A stretch of 64,000 nt of DNA from Paragonimus skrjabini miyazakii (GCA_014338405.1 JTDE01000706.1:8390-72389), one strand, 5' to 3'; shown: positions 25,768 through 39,002, counted from the stretch's first letter. Numbers and translations are program-made. The notes: generated by a model from the letters alone, not told the origin.

Positions 25768-27083
25768 ATCTCCTTGAACCTGTCAGACAGGAGTCAAAAC
25801 ATAGCCCACCAGACTCCTATGAGTTCACTAACACAATCAGTGGGCTAAACCTAGTCGGACAACAAATGCTTTCTTTGAACGTATCATTCTTGTTAACAAA
25901 TGTTCCACTGAAAGAAACGATAAACTATTTGTGTTATTATATTGTGTCTAACAGCCAACATTTCCATATACCCCCACTAGAATTGAAACAGCTATTATAC
26001 TTTTGTACTCATAACATACAGTTTAAGTTCAATCGAGAACTATTTCGACAAACAGATGGTGCGGCAATGGGATCCCAATGAGGCTGTTGTTTGCAGACAG
26101 CTTCATGGTGGGGCTCGATAATGACCAGTTAGAAGAAGCCATTCGTGGATTTAGTGTTTATAAGCGATATGCGGATGATATCGTATGTGTAGTTAGCGAA
26201 AATGCTAACCCAACGGATATCTTGGCCATTTTCAACTGGGCCTACACGAACGTGACATTTACACCAGAAGCCGAACATAATGATCAGCTAGCCTTACTGG
26301 ACGAACTCATGCGTCAACGTGCTGATGGATCGGTTCAACATCAAATCTACAGGAAAGAGACCTGGAATGAACAGTGTATTCATTTCGGCAGGTTTGACCT
26401 TCTAAGGCAGAGAAAGGGAATCTCATAAACTGTTTAACTAATAGGGCCATGAGAATATGTACACAGAATACAGTCTCCGATGTAATATTGTTTCTACACG
26501 CACTGTTCTTAAAGAATGGTTATCCAGATCCTTTTGTAAACAAGACTATGCAGCGTCGTCATAAACAGCATAAGATGACCCTAGCGGAAAAGAAAGCAGT
26601 ATTTATCTCATTACCATTCAAAGGGGATGCGCTTGCCAAAACAATCACTAGGAGACTTATCACTGTTATCAATAGAACATTCTATATTGTCAATTTACGT
26701 GTCTGTTTCAACTGTACTCTAACCTTGCGTTTACGACTAACGAACAAAGTACCCGTTTCTGTGGCTTCTTTTTGCGTATACTCATTTAGGTGTTACTGTG
26801 GAACTAGTTACGTGGGTTGCACGACCAGGCACTTAATTGAGTGTATCCGTGAGCATCATCCAGTGTGGATCAGTAGCGGAGTCACCAATACAAATACCAA
26901 CGCAGTTGTTGCACAACTCGTTGATACACGTCATACTGTCAACCTGGCCTCCTCTGTTCGTTCGATTTACCGAGTCAGCGACGGCCACTCATAAGCTACC
27001 GGATGCCAAATTTTGGCCACAGCTGAAGCGATCGGAATTCGGTTAAAAAATTCACCCTTTTGGCCACAGAAACATTTCGTTCA
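25768..27083 (+). pseudogene. Penelope-like element ORF (RT + GIY-YIG), frameshifted
   Basis: A PLE reverse transcriptase/endonuclease broken into at least three frames. Frame 1 (to 26081) begins inside the RT at LLEPVRQ and holds motif A-like SLNVSFLLTNVPL, whose catalytic D is replaced by N, and motif B-like QTDGAAMGS. Frame 2 (26078-26428) holds motif C YKRYADDIV with both aspartates, then FTPEAEHNDQLALLD. Frame 3 (26449-26994) holds the connection and a GIY-YIG domain with CYCGTSYVGCTTRHL and REHHP. A further shift carries the C-terminal TAEAIGIRLKNSPFWPQK to about 27080. The arginine usual after YVG in the family is C here. The 5' part upstream of RT motif A is absent. It is nonfunctional as written, lies between 80-bp inverted repeats, and is a different subfamily from 11077-12304. 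Confidence 0.88.
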
Positions 27084-27144
27084 TGCGTTGAAGTTTCTAT
27101 AGCCAACCGCCAATACCACGACCGATCAAAGCGCCATGGTTCCA

Positions 27145-27168
27145 ACTGCGTCATAATTGTGACGCAGT
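27145..27168 (+). other. 9-bp hairpin downstream of PLE2
   Basis: ACTGCGTCA, loop TAATTG, TGACGCAGT. It sits 15 bp before the right inverted repeat, roughly mirroring the hairpin at 25699-25720, though the stems are unrelated in sequence. Confidence 0.7.
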
Positions 27169-27182
27169 CGTACCAAAAAGTT

Positions 27183-27262
27183 GTTTCCGCGTGTGCCTAT
27201 GATGCGTCTGACCTCACTTGAACTTGTTGCTTGTTTTTGTTCTTTCCGTTCTGACAACTCTG
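27183..27262 (-). repeat. Right 80-bp inverted repeat of PLE2
   Basis: Inverted partner of 25633-25712 (about 82% identical, ungapped), about 100 bp after the last recognisable PLE codon. Together the pair defines an element of about 1.63 kb. Confidence 0.8.
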
Positions 27263-30200
27263 TTTCACATAAATGTTATGTAATTGGTTTGATGCTAACC
27301 GAAAACGAACTTGTTTACCGCACCATTTTTTTCTATATATACAACAATTACCCTGGGGATTTTTAACCATCTCCTTATCTTATGTAACAATCTCCATTTC
27401 TAAATTTTAACTACCGTAAGTAGAAATTTTTACTCATAGTTCGTGTATTCCGTACTGTCCCCAGTTAATGACTGTTAACATCTGCCTAGTAATCATGATG
27501 TATTTTTGGACAGAACTCAACTTTAGTTCTTTAGGCTAAGCAACATCATGGGTTCATCAGAAAATGGGGCATTGGCTAGCTTAAAAACAATGAACATCAC
27601 CTATGTGCCGAAGCTGTTTTCATCCAGATCTCTAACTTGTTGGTGTCAGATTTAAGTTTAACTGTTACCAACAGAACACTTGCTGATTACTTGCTTAAAT
27701 TTCATTATCATTCACTGTCGGGACGCGAGGACAATTTGATTGCGACCAATTATTTTGTCTGCTGAAGTTGAAATGGTTACCTGTGATAAGGACTCCAGTT
27801 TAAAGTCTACAAGCATTTTCCGCTTAGTTGTTAGCATCTAAATGACAAATCTGCGTTTCACTGGAATCCTCAGTGTAGTAAGAAGGTGGCCATCACAGAA
27901 CTTCTGTTTTCACCTACTGTTGGTACCTCACTTGTTTCACAATTAAATCAAATTAACTACCTTGTCCTAGTTGCCAGGCTCATTCGATGCCACTGTTGTT
28001 GAATAGGATACTACCAGGAAATAAGTGAGTGCTTTTTGTGTGTACTGTCGCACAGAAAAGTTCTTTAATAAGTACTGCATTTCACAAGATTATGTGGTTT
28101 CCTGACTTCGTAAAAATTCACAGACTGAGAACTTGAGGTGAACATTTAAGTCAGTTGTTCTATCTTCTTCTATTTTACTCCAAAATGACGCCTTCAGTCT
28201 ACATCAGTACAGAGCAAAATGCGTTCAGCCCACGAAAACAGAAATGAGAAATTTATATAAACACCTGGCTTCCGAACATACGTAACCGCATGTACTGTCC
28301 GTCGTGTGACCATATTGAATTGTTCCAAATATAAGTGAATCCCTCAATCTCAGTATTCTCATTATAAGTCCTTCTATTTCTACAGGTTTTTGATGAGATG
28401 GTCATCGACACGTTGGTTTTGCAGCTTACTGGAAGACAGCGTCAGTCTCGTATTCAGACTCGCCATCAAGATGTTCTTATTTTCCAAACATAGAGTATGT
28501 TCCTTTCACACATGCTACTCTCTTCGTTGACGCCTTTCCTAACACCATCGAATCAGAAGGATATTTTTCACCTACTGACTATGATTGAAAACGACGTGCA
28601 GAGTGCTACCCAGTTGATATACCACTCTTGCTATCCTCAACAAGCTGTATGCAAACAAGCTAGAGTATGATCAATTCGGTTAACGTCCTGTGAACTTGTT
28701 TTAGTCGTCCGAGCATTGATATATTCCGTTACACGATAACGCATCAGATAACTGTTGGAAGATGATCACACTCGACAAAATCAATCATTTAATGTGATAT
28801 TCATAGAAAATGGACCAGAGTCAGTTAGTCACTGTTTGTGTTTAGAACTTTCTGAACAGGCGAAGAGTGAAGATGAATTTCATAAATTAGAAGCATTTCT
28901 AGTTTACTCTAGTAACATGGTTGAGAGTGATCAGACTATATTGGGTAAATTTGTCTCATAATTTGTGCAATCACAGTTTAAAGGGAACAATTTTTACTAT
29001 CAGTGTTTAACCGACGGGTGGTAGGAATATTAACTTTGTATCACAGCAGGAGTGTTCATCGGAAAGTTCACCTGCCATCAGTTTTCACTGTAAACGAATG
29101 GGTTATTTTATCGTGACAATCGTTATTCTATACTAAAACTGGTTTTATTGGACAAACTATTATAGTACACTATAGCTTACTTTCTCTCGTAAGATGATTT
29201 TTACACAAACTATATCGTATTTGACGAGATGTCAGAAAAGAGCAAAGCCCATCATGTGTTTACGTAATTGCTGCACTCTGGCTAGCAAAACAACGAAACC
29301 GTGTGTATCATTCTAGATGTACTTGACACAAATTTAACACGACGGTGCTGGGAAATATTTTGTATTGTTTTAATGCCCCTTTTCAATTAATGTATCACTA
29401 TAACGACAAAAATCTAAGCCTTCACCCTGGGTTGGAACACACAACGGAAGAATTTATAACTTCTGATAATCAAAGGATTTAGATGCGCTCAATAATTGTC
29501 ACTACTGTGGTAAAAGTAGTTGGGTAAACTATTGAGGATGAAAAATGTGACACAATTGAGAATAGTTCACCCACGAATTTTACTCATTATACAATCAAAG
29601 CATTATTACACTGTTAGTTAAACTGATGGGGCAACTTTCCACACCTGCCGTTCAGTCTGATTTTCCCATCGGATGGTACATGTGATGCCCGTTGGATTTT
29701 CCGAATCAGCGTATTTATGCCCTACTCCCCAAACCGATTTATTTAGAAGATTGACGAAACTACCTTGTCTTGGGAACCATCTCATTTGATTGTGATTTGT
29801 TCGGACTGAATGTGTGGTTGCCGAATTAAGTCTGACCCAACCTTGTATGGTGTTCATACGATGTTCAACTTGGAGAACCTTTGAGGACTTTGTAGTGTGT
29901 CAGTTGATGAGCCAAAGTTTCAACAATATGCAGCAAAATTACATCTGGGGGGACAGTATTGGTAGTTGAGTTAATTCACGTGGACGTAAGATGAGTTATC
30001 AGCGAAGTGCCGCATTCATGTCAGGTATACCTGACTGCCAAACATAATTCCTTGGCGCTTCAACAACAAAACCATCGAGCCGTCCAAGCGACTGGAAGTG
30101 CTAAATTTGTGGATGCTATATTTTACAGTAAAGGTTATTTATACCTCCGGTGAGCAGTATATTTTTCACTATGAATTATTACATTAAATAACTTACCATG

Positions 30201-33200
30201 GCAATAAGATGAAATGACCAGAAAACTCTACTCTTAAAACGGATGAATAATTCTTCAAAAAGTTCTCCAGATAACCTCGTTCGTGTCCGTGATACAACTA
30301 CTTGCCACCAGCTGGATCATCAGCTGTTAACATATCAGCATACGATGGAAAAGGACCAGATTCGTGTTGGACAAGAGAGTGCAAATATTTACTAAAATTT
30401 TACAGTCATAAAAAAAATCCATTTTAAGTCAATATGTACTCTTCGTCATACAAATTTGTGAACTCCTGGGTCAGAGTTTGAGTGAGATAAAACGTTTCGA
30501 TATTCGTAAGCTTAAGTTGCCGACAAATTTCATCTGCGTGTTTGATGCTGAGACCCTTGAAACTGGTTTTCCTTTGTTGTTCACTGTCTCGACACATTTA
30601 AATATCGTGCGAAATCCAAGTTCATTACATTGTTCATATTTAAGCCAGATGCGATTTTTTGAGATGTAATGGACAATCAAAGGAATCTAGTGCGAAACAC
30701 ATATTCCTAGAAAAATTGACAGATATGAGAATATCCTGTGTTCATCTTAAGCGAATTAAACCATGAACAGCAGGATGTGAAGCAAGTATCGGGCAACGAA
30801 CTAGCTGGTAAACAATCTATACAAATAATGGAATTTATGGATATCAATACAGCTGAGTTGATTATGATGAACGTTTTTGTCATTGAGATTAGGAAGGAGA
30901 GCAAATAATTGAATGTAAATTCGGATGCCAGGAAACCTACAGTATAAAATGCATTCACAAACCTGAGGGAGGGCAAATGTAAAAGATCACAATGACCAAG
31001 GAGTTTCAAAACGTCGGCGTGTGGTTTATCAGATGGCAGCTGGTTGATAAGGAAGAAGATAAACAGTCATAAATACATAATGCTAATTGCATCCAACGCA
31101 CTTGATTTTACATCGTTATCGTTTTGTCGTCTGTGTCTTAATGACCCATTAATCCGTGACAGTCAATGTATCTGTAACAGCAATCGTTGTGGGGCTATAT
31201 TGTCATATCCTTATGACCTGAACAAGTATTGCGTACTGGGTGCACGAATTCTTGATCAGGCTGCTGTCGCCTATTGAAGTTTCAAATTTCCTCCGGGAGG
31301 CACTCTTTCAGGCTGTCCAACTTATAGTTGCATCCACCCGTAAAATGAGAGGGATAGTACAGTGTGAATGACATGGACAGCATGACGCCATAGCAATTCT
31401 CGGTCATCATGATTTCGAGCAGCTGCTTTTAACTGCCCGTAAGACAACCGATATGAAACTTGTTCATCAGCCATTCGACAGACTTGTCTCAGTCAAAGGA
31501 GCTCGTCGAACATTATTGTGTTTAACCTTTTCCACGTCTGCTCAGCGATTCACTCTAGTTTTTAAACCGTGTCCAACCACCGAGCACCAAAGGTGCATTT
31601 TACACATTGCAAATGAAAAAAAGCCGAGATATTGCACATTTTACCAACGTACCATGCAAGTCTGTCTGTAGCACAACAGTATGAAAGGCAAGAAGTGTGT
31701 TTCCATCTTGAAGATGCCGAACCTCCTTTAAAATGTTCGCAAAGCGGTATTAGTCTTGGCCACACGAAGTAGAGTTTTGCGGGTCAGAATAGATCTGTCA
31801 ACAGATTTCTACCCACGAAACAGAACGCTGCATATCTACATACTCCAACTCCATTGATTCGGATTCCTGGTGTAAACATAATACCTTCCTGCCTAGAAAA
31901 TTGCAAAAAGTAAAAAACAGTACACGCGCACATACAAGGTTGTAGTTGTGCGTTAAGCTAGTTACATCTCGTACACTCGGCCAACAGTCATAAGTGGTGA
32001 GACCAATATCATTCAGTACGACGGTTCGCATATGCACTAGGCATTCAAAATCTCACATCCTCGGAAACGTAAGGGTACAACCGGCCAACCATACGAATTG
32101 TGGCCTGAGATTAGTTATCACAAAGTTACGTTCAAATAGCGGATTTAATTCCAGATATCTTAGTTGCAAGCTGCGATACAGTTTGGTTTAGTACTAATGG
32201 TAGGGCAGTACGCATTATTTGCAGACGGAAGATTCCGAAATTCCTAGAGTTTCATACTCCGAATTAAGTCATGTAGCCACTTTTGAAGTGTAGGCTTGGT
32301 CATTTGCTCATTCTGCGAGTATTAACAGAAGGATTGGAAGTGGCTTCTTACTCATTCTGTAAAACAAACGCGGACACAAACTATGTTCAATAATTGTTAT
32401 TTTGACCTCTCATACACTGTAGCAACGCAATAGCGTCAATCTTTCTTATGGTGTGCACACACGAGGATCGATGCATGGTTTGCATTAAACGCCATTGCCG
32501 ATAGATGGTGACAATAAAACAAGTGGGTTTTAGTGGTAATGAAAATACCCAAGTTGTCGGTGTTTTAAACAACCACAACCAGGTAGTGTTCACGTTTTCC
32601 TTAGGCAGACGTTTATTTTCACCATAAACCCAAAGAAATAGGTTAAAAACCTGGCAAAACAAGCCTGTCTTTTATTAACTGCAATATCATTGACTACATT
32701 TGCCTTTTCTCATTATGTGAACCAAATACACACTGTTTTGTCATCTTCAGTTTGCAGCAGTTTACCGAATTACATCACCATGTGTCAATTAACGTTAGCT
32801 TCAAGAAGGAATTCATAATATTTTCCGGATAATTGGAATTTTGCTTCATTAACGTAAGAACTGAATTTACTCAGTTTTGTTTTGGACGGTCTTGCGAAAC
32901 GTGATGAACATGTTGGCTGCAAAGATCTCTCTGATGCTCGGTTCCGAAAGCCTCCGGCAATTTTTCGTTTTGTCGCTGACTGGCTACCACTTTTCTACGA
33001 TTAGAGGCTTTGGGTTATACAGGTGGGCAGTGTAAATTCATGGCTAACTAACTAAACTCGTGTACAAAGTCAAGTGACACAACGTGGCAAGGGAATGACC
33101 ATTTATCATGTGATTTAGGGGCGGTGACATTTCGGATAAAGTGCATGACTGAAATAGACTCATAGACACACGCTGGATACTCACAGAACGGGCGATACTT

Positions 33201-34639
33201 GTCGCATTACTTACGGTAAGTTGTCCGCATACACTTCTTAAGGAATACGTCGTGAACTTACTATAATGTGTCCCTTTTCATGCTGTTACAGAGTAAACTA
33301 TGAAGTGGAGTTGGTGCAAGTGAGGCGTGGGAAGATTGTGAAAGATACGAGGTTTGATAGATGCGAATTTTTTGTAAGTTGCGTGTACCCTTATCAACAT
33401 TGTACTAATTTCTTCTGTGGAACAACTTGGTGAAGGCGAGCAATCAGCTTAATGTCTGAATTTGCACAAACCCATGTTATGTGAGGTGAATTGTAATTAC
33501 AAACTCAGAGGTAGTGCAAAGAGATTACAGTTTAGCCGACAGTCTCCACAAAGTAAGGTAGACTTTCATAGGCATTTCAAGTCTCTATTCGGGGAACTTC
33601 TACTTCAGCTTTTCTAGACCATATTAGCTGAGGGTTGTCCAGTAAGCAAAGATTTGTCTCACATCATTGAGGTCCGCTCGCACATCTACGTAAGCAAAAA
33701 ATAAAGCAAAACACGTGTATGGCATTATAACTTGGTTACTTGTTTGTTTGAACAACGTATTTAGAAGGTGGTTAATGGTGAACACAAGTATTTCGTCTTG
33801 GATTGTCCGTGCCAAATACTCCATTACAAGGAGCCTTTTGAAGTTAATTGTACGATGGTTCAGGGCACGAGATAAGAAGTGACTATCAATTAGTGCGATC
33901 CGAAGGACGTTCACTATAGACTAAGCCCATTAAGCTGCACAGCTGGTTGAGTTGTTTTGTGAATGTTGCCGGAGAATTGTTACAACCGCCGAGTTATTCA
34001 ATCCAAAGTGAAAAAAATCACAAAATGTGATTAACATACTGGTGAAGGATTGATGAATAAGCTTATTGTTACTAATAGAGTCGGGAATCTTACGTGCTCT
34101 ACACAGCCGTTAACGGAAACGGATAACCTATCCGCCCGGAATCTTGCAAATAATGTGATAGAGTTCAGGGAAGGATGTCAACAACTTGCGTTAAAATACC
34201 GTCTTAGCAGGAGTTGCATGTTGGTCTTTAGGAGAACTAAGAACCTCATCTCAGTGACCAATATCAATGACTGGAGTTTACATCACGGTGTTTCAGTGTC
34301 TTTGATTTCATGCAAACACTACACATCGATAAAACTGCCTTTCACCCAAGCAGACTGGTTTTAAAAGCCAAAATCCGGGTCATAGTACAACAGAATGCAT
34401 TTTCATCACGCCGTACACAGTGTGGTCGGGAAGTAATCGACTAGATGGGTATTCGGAGAAATCACTTAACGTTTTCACATCATTCTGCGGGGGCAAGATT
34501 TTGTGGTGTTTTGTTGACTGGGATTGTTCCTTCAACACCGGGTTTTGAGTAACTCACGTGCATGTCAAGATCGTGCCTAAAACTGAATTCAGAATGTTCC
34601 TTATCCATATATACTGATAATATAACTGGCTTTTGATCA
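27263..34639. other. No supported gene
   Basis: Over 7 kb with no recognised domain, repeat copy or RNA gene. Hydrophilic frames such as 28755-28961 (68 codons) look protein-like in composition but have no supporting splice or domain evidence. Confidence 0.45.
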
Positions 34640-34920
34640 AGTCTGTTCACGGCCAATCTGTTTTTTGATAAATTTTATTGGTCGGTTATCTTTCTGTTTG
34701 ACCGACCTAGTAAGTGTTGCACTTTCTGCAGACGAATTTGTAAAATACATTTGATAGTTCTCTCCCTGGAAGTTTGTATTGGAATTCCGTAAGCATACTT
34801 TGAATAGTTCTGTTTGGTTTGTGCGCTACTGTGATTTATAACCGGAGTGGGTTTGTTCAATGTTTCTGAAGTATCCTTGATGCTTATCTATTTAATATGG
34901 ATGGCTCTTTTTCCATTGAC
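34640..34920 (-). pseudogene. PLE remnant: linker and GIY-YIG
   Basis: Reading the minus strand from about 34900, ASRILQKH is followed by ITVAHKPNRTIQSML, then SNVFYKFVCRKCNTY and VGQTER. This is the order in PLE C-termini: a conserved helix, the VAHKP-type element, then GIY-YIG with a C..C pair and YVGQT. In-frame stops interrupt it, one between Y and VGQTER, so it is dead. The Cys pair and VAHKP motif differ from the PLEs at 11077 and 25768, which suggests another PLE lineage. The RT part is not recognisable upstream. Confidence 0.65.
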
Positions 34921-35254
34921 GCTATGACATTTTTTCGTGTGTGAATTGTGTTTAATCGGACAGGTTTATCTTAGTTTTTTTTCACCGCCAACAAGCGGCG
35001 TTGTTTTCCTATTTGTCTGAACGGTATATATATATATGCGCTGTTGGATGGTCGCCGAAAAATTTCGGAACTTGTTGCATGTGAATTATTATCCCTCAGA
35101 CCTGGTTTCCAGTTGATCGATGTTGATTATTGTGATCAGAACATCTGGAGATATTGCCTGACGATTGTTTAACTCAGTGAACTGTATGCCGATTTAAGAA
35201 TCGTTGAATATCCCCAGGTTCCGAATGGTTAAATGTGGTAGGGATTTCGTCGGC

Positions 35255-36260
35255 CTATTTTGTCCAGAATTTTGGTTCAGTTGTCCGAAATACACTTTGT
35301 TCAACTAGTCGTACCGATTCTGGGACTGGTGTTTCTATCAGGGTGTCCTCGGACTGTTCGTGTATTTTCTCGTTTAACTCAAAATACGTTATGAAACAAA
35401 AGTCCATCAAATACACCGTGTTTGTTTGATCAGTTATTTCACCAATTTTGTCGACTCTACGTTCCTGTGGCAATGCTGCCAATGTCCGTCTAACCAACGT
35501 CGTCCTGTGGACTGTGACGAAAGGTGTCTTCACTTGAAAAGAGATCATGACTTCGTTCTTGTGAATAATAGTTTGACGAATATACTTGGAAAGATGATCA
35601 GACAAGCTGACACTTTGACAGTGACCTCAGTTTTGTTGGTTTCTGGTTGACCGTAAAAACGCGGTATTGTAAGACCATTCGTTTTTACCCTCTTCTGTTC
35701 TTCTTTCTTGGTTTGCTCTTGTTTTTTCCAACGCCTTTCGGTACTTCTGACTTTATCTTTCAAACTCTTCTTCAAATCATGTTATAATTGTTGGTATTTT
35801 GAAGCTGACAGTAAACTCACGATGCTTCTGCTTTTTTTCACGAAGTCTCAAACATTTTTGTTCCTTTCCGAATACACTTGGCTCTTCTGATAATTTTCAC
35901 AGCGTTTTTTGTCACATGTCTACTTACACCTTAATAGCAGCACTACTGTTAATGAGAGCTGACTCTGCTGAAGTCATGAAATGGAAGCAATTAGAGTTTG
36001 TGCGACTGAGACAAAGATCTCGGACAAACATGTCTGTTTATCTGCTCGCAAATTCCTTGTCCACGTCTCTGGTACATCTGCAAGTGTTGGTGATGGCATG
36101 TTGGTCAACATCTTCAATTTGCATTTCGCTAGTAGATCCGTTCTGTTCGGAGTGATCACTTTTTCCGTGTTTTTTTATTAGTTCTGCTTCTATGTTGTTG
36201 GAGTCTATAAAAGTTAGCTGACTGATAATGCGTTCCCATTTGTCGGAAAATTCCCATTAG
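35255..36260 (-). pseudogene. Decayed coding-like region, family not recognised
   Basis: Several minus-strand frames chain together with shifts and stops. From about 36260 a frame reads SDKWERIISQLTFIDSNNIE onward to about 36027. A shifted frame (36159-35974) reads DVPETWTRNLRADKQTCLSE. A lysine/glutamate-rich coiled-coil-like stretch (LRLREKKQKHREF, later KYRKALEKTRANQERR) follows at about 35880-35660 with TGA and TAA stops. A 116-codon frame ends at 35255. The composition is typical of real protein and not of random AT-rich DNA. It could be a dead host-gene copy, or the unrecognised part of an element linked to the PLE remnant at 34640-34920. Confidence 0.3.
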
Positions 36261-36734
36261 ACCAGAAGTAACGAAGTGACAACCAACTGTTTTCGGCCAC
36301 TCTTCCTCAAGTCAGGACAGTTACATAGATTTCATTAAAACATGTAATCAGACAAACCAAGTAGTGACTGGATACGATTGACGATGAAGGCTAATGTTAG
36401 ACTACGCATACTGTAATTGGTTAGACCAAGACCGGACGGCAATTGGATATTACGTCACCAGGTGAGGGTCGAATGTTTTCGTGTGGTTAGTATGGATACG
36501 TTAGTTCTGCGACCGCGGAAATTGACACGACAGCAAATTTCTTTTGTGAGCACAGGTTAGGGTTGCGTGATCTGATTGCAGTCGATTTGGCGGTCGCTCG
36601 AATGCGTTGACGGACAGTTTTAGGTTGTGTCGGTAATTCTGTAGACAACCTTGAAGGCTTTTATGACGTCTATGCAGTGGATGGTGTCGGCCAGATGTGC
36701 AACCATTGCGTTAGCAGTTGATTTACGACACCCT

Positions 36735-36800
36735 AGCTGGATAATATCCCTTGATCCTGTTTGACAGGAGCCTAGTCATAGAACCACCATATTCTACATT
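36735..36800 (+). repeat. Small PLE RT fragment
   Basis: About 45 nt from CCCTTGATCCTGTTTGACAG match 25769-25813 of PLE2 at roughly three in four positions, in the same frame (LDPV-Q). The upstream bases resemble the preceding W-L-V-E-I codons. Short, so tentative. Confidence 0.4.
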
Positions 36801-38074
36801 GTAAAAGCAGCATGAAAATGAATACAACGGTGTCGTCGCATTAGTCATATTTGTTGGAACGATTATAAGCCTCGGTGAATCACTTATCGTCTGTTCTGTC
36901 GAGATGTTTTACATTGTTTTCAAACGAACACTTCGCAAAACACTTGGTTGAGCTGTGAAACAAAAATGTGATTGTGGATGGAATTTATATGTTCAACTTC
37001 ACAGGTTTTCATACGTGGAGTGAGATGAGACGTGGTAAATACATTGTAGTATGCAATACTTACAAGAGAACTTCATTTATTTTGTTATGCGCTGGCATAG
37101 TTTTAGAGTTTGACACCAGGTCGGTCTTTCGTTTGAGCTCATTTTTCTGAGCAGGCCTCAACTAATTAGTAAAACACAAACATATGTGACTTTACGTAGA
37201 AATTTTATTACAGTGTATCAACAACCTATTATTGAGGTATGACTTTTACGTTAGACCCTTCGTTAAGTAAAAAAAAGCATTATCTTCGTTTTGACATTTC
37301 AAACGTCTTGCTGCTCCAACAAACCTGGTTTTTCCACCAAACGACCCAATACTCGGAAAACTTAAAAGAGCTTTCTCAGTCAACGTCAGTATTGTCATAA
37401 TTATACCACGTGGAACATAACAAATAACTGTTCAACCACGACAAATCGTATGAGCAAAATAAGCATGTTTCATGGCTCTGGCAGAAGTTCCCAGAAAACT
37501 CTATAAAAGAGAACAACGTCGGACGCGGTCAATTCACGTTTGACCAAATTTTCATCGAGACGTGTTTTACAGAGTTGAAACGCGTTTTATCCGAACGTGT
37601 ATGTTTCCAGTGCGATAAGTCGATGTTCATAAGTGAAACTTTACTCACCATTTAAAGAATGCGCGTCCAGTTAATGCGTTTTTACTTGAAAACAATAATT
37701 ATAATTTTGCAAGTGACTGATTAGCATGAAGGGGGCTTGACTAAGGACTTTCAGTCAACCACTGTATCATTTATGCGGGCGTTCATCATCATGCTTCTGA
37801 TCGTTCGTGCGACTTCTTAGTGGATTGATTATTGGAGCCTCATATACCGAGTGATAAACGATCAGTTCCGTTCGTATGGCGAGGTTATACTTCTTGGTGA
37901 ATTTTAAGCTTAGTTAGCCCTGTGATTATATGTTTCTACGAATCCTGTATACATTTGATGTGGTCATATGTTACCTTGCTAAGTAGAACATTATCAAAGT
38001 TTATGCTCCCATTTTTTAACAACAATTTCAACAACTCAAAATCAAAAATGTTCAAAATAACGATAACATTTTTT
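36801..38074. other. No supported gene
   Basis: Nothing recognisable on either strand. Confidence 0.45.
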
Positions 38075-38164
38075 TTCAAGTTGAACTTCACCCACAATTG
38101 ATCGCAGCTGTCGCATCCCCATAGACTTTCCAGTCGGCCCCTTTCGAAAAATGAGTAAGTACTG
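38075..38164 (-). mobile_element. HHR-SINE family A, copy A3 (3' tail only)
   Basis: The minus strand matches the family-A tail from CAGTACTT through CGAAAGGGGCCGACTGGAAA to TTCAACTTGAAA. Its 5' limit falls at the base that would follow hammerhead cleavage (GTC then CAGTGCTT in copy A1). Nothing of the ribozyme core or tRNA head remains. No clear target duplication was found. Confidence 0.75.
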
Positions 38165-38991
38165 AGTGGTTCATTACTCGGTAATCTTGTCCCACTGCGG
38201 TTCAGTATTGTATTAATTCTTCTGCAATATCAGATACTAACATGTTCGTTCAACTGATGTCATTACCCATCACTACAACGAAGTTTGTCAAAAGATAGCT
38301 AATTTTTTTCGAGCTAGCCAAAAACCATCATGATTATTTTCACATGATGTTGCGTTACGAGACATAACACAGCAAATCCTGCGTCGCGCCAGTGATACAA
38401 AGAAACGGTCGCATTCCACGGGCAAACGCTATGAGAGAAAGCGTGTACGAAGGTATGGTGTATCCATTTTGGTAGATTGTTAATTTGAAACGCATGAAAG
38501 ATCCCCATAGTCTGGTGCGAAAGCAATCAGTTGAAGAAGATGAATTTTGCATTCTTTGTTGAGTGGTTTAAAAAAGTGTAGAATTTTGGATTTCAAACGT
38601 ATGTAGTAGACAGGTCAGAAAGGGTTTTTGCACAATTTATCTCTCGAGCACATTCCGCTGCATCTCCTCAGGTACATACTGCAGTCTGTCGATTTATATA
38701 TCAAAGTTCAATGGACATTGTGAAGCTAAACAATAAAACCAACAACTATGTACGTAGTGGAGCCTATTACAAACCGTGAATCCATTTTGAAGAAAAAATG
38801 TTACTCAAATATTTTCGAGATACCTCTCTTCACGGATCAATTTGTCCAAGCGATATAGATGTAAAATTTACTGCCTGGCGTCAGACACAGAAAGTTTTAA
38901 TAAAAAGTAAGCTTGCTCTAGGCACGTTGGTGAGAAGCGGTAGCTACCAAGCTTGTAGTTTTCGGTCACCCAACATCACGATAAGTACAAC
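38165..38991. other. No supported gene
   Basis: Nothing recognisable on either strand. Confidence 0.45.
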
Positions 38992-39002
38992 AAAGTTATT
39001 TG

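Noticed and set aside
28755..28961. 68-codon frame as a host exon
   Set aside because: Plausible composition but no domain, no convincing splice sites and no neighbouring exon in phase.
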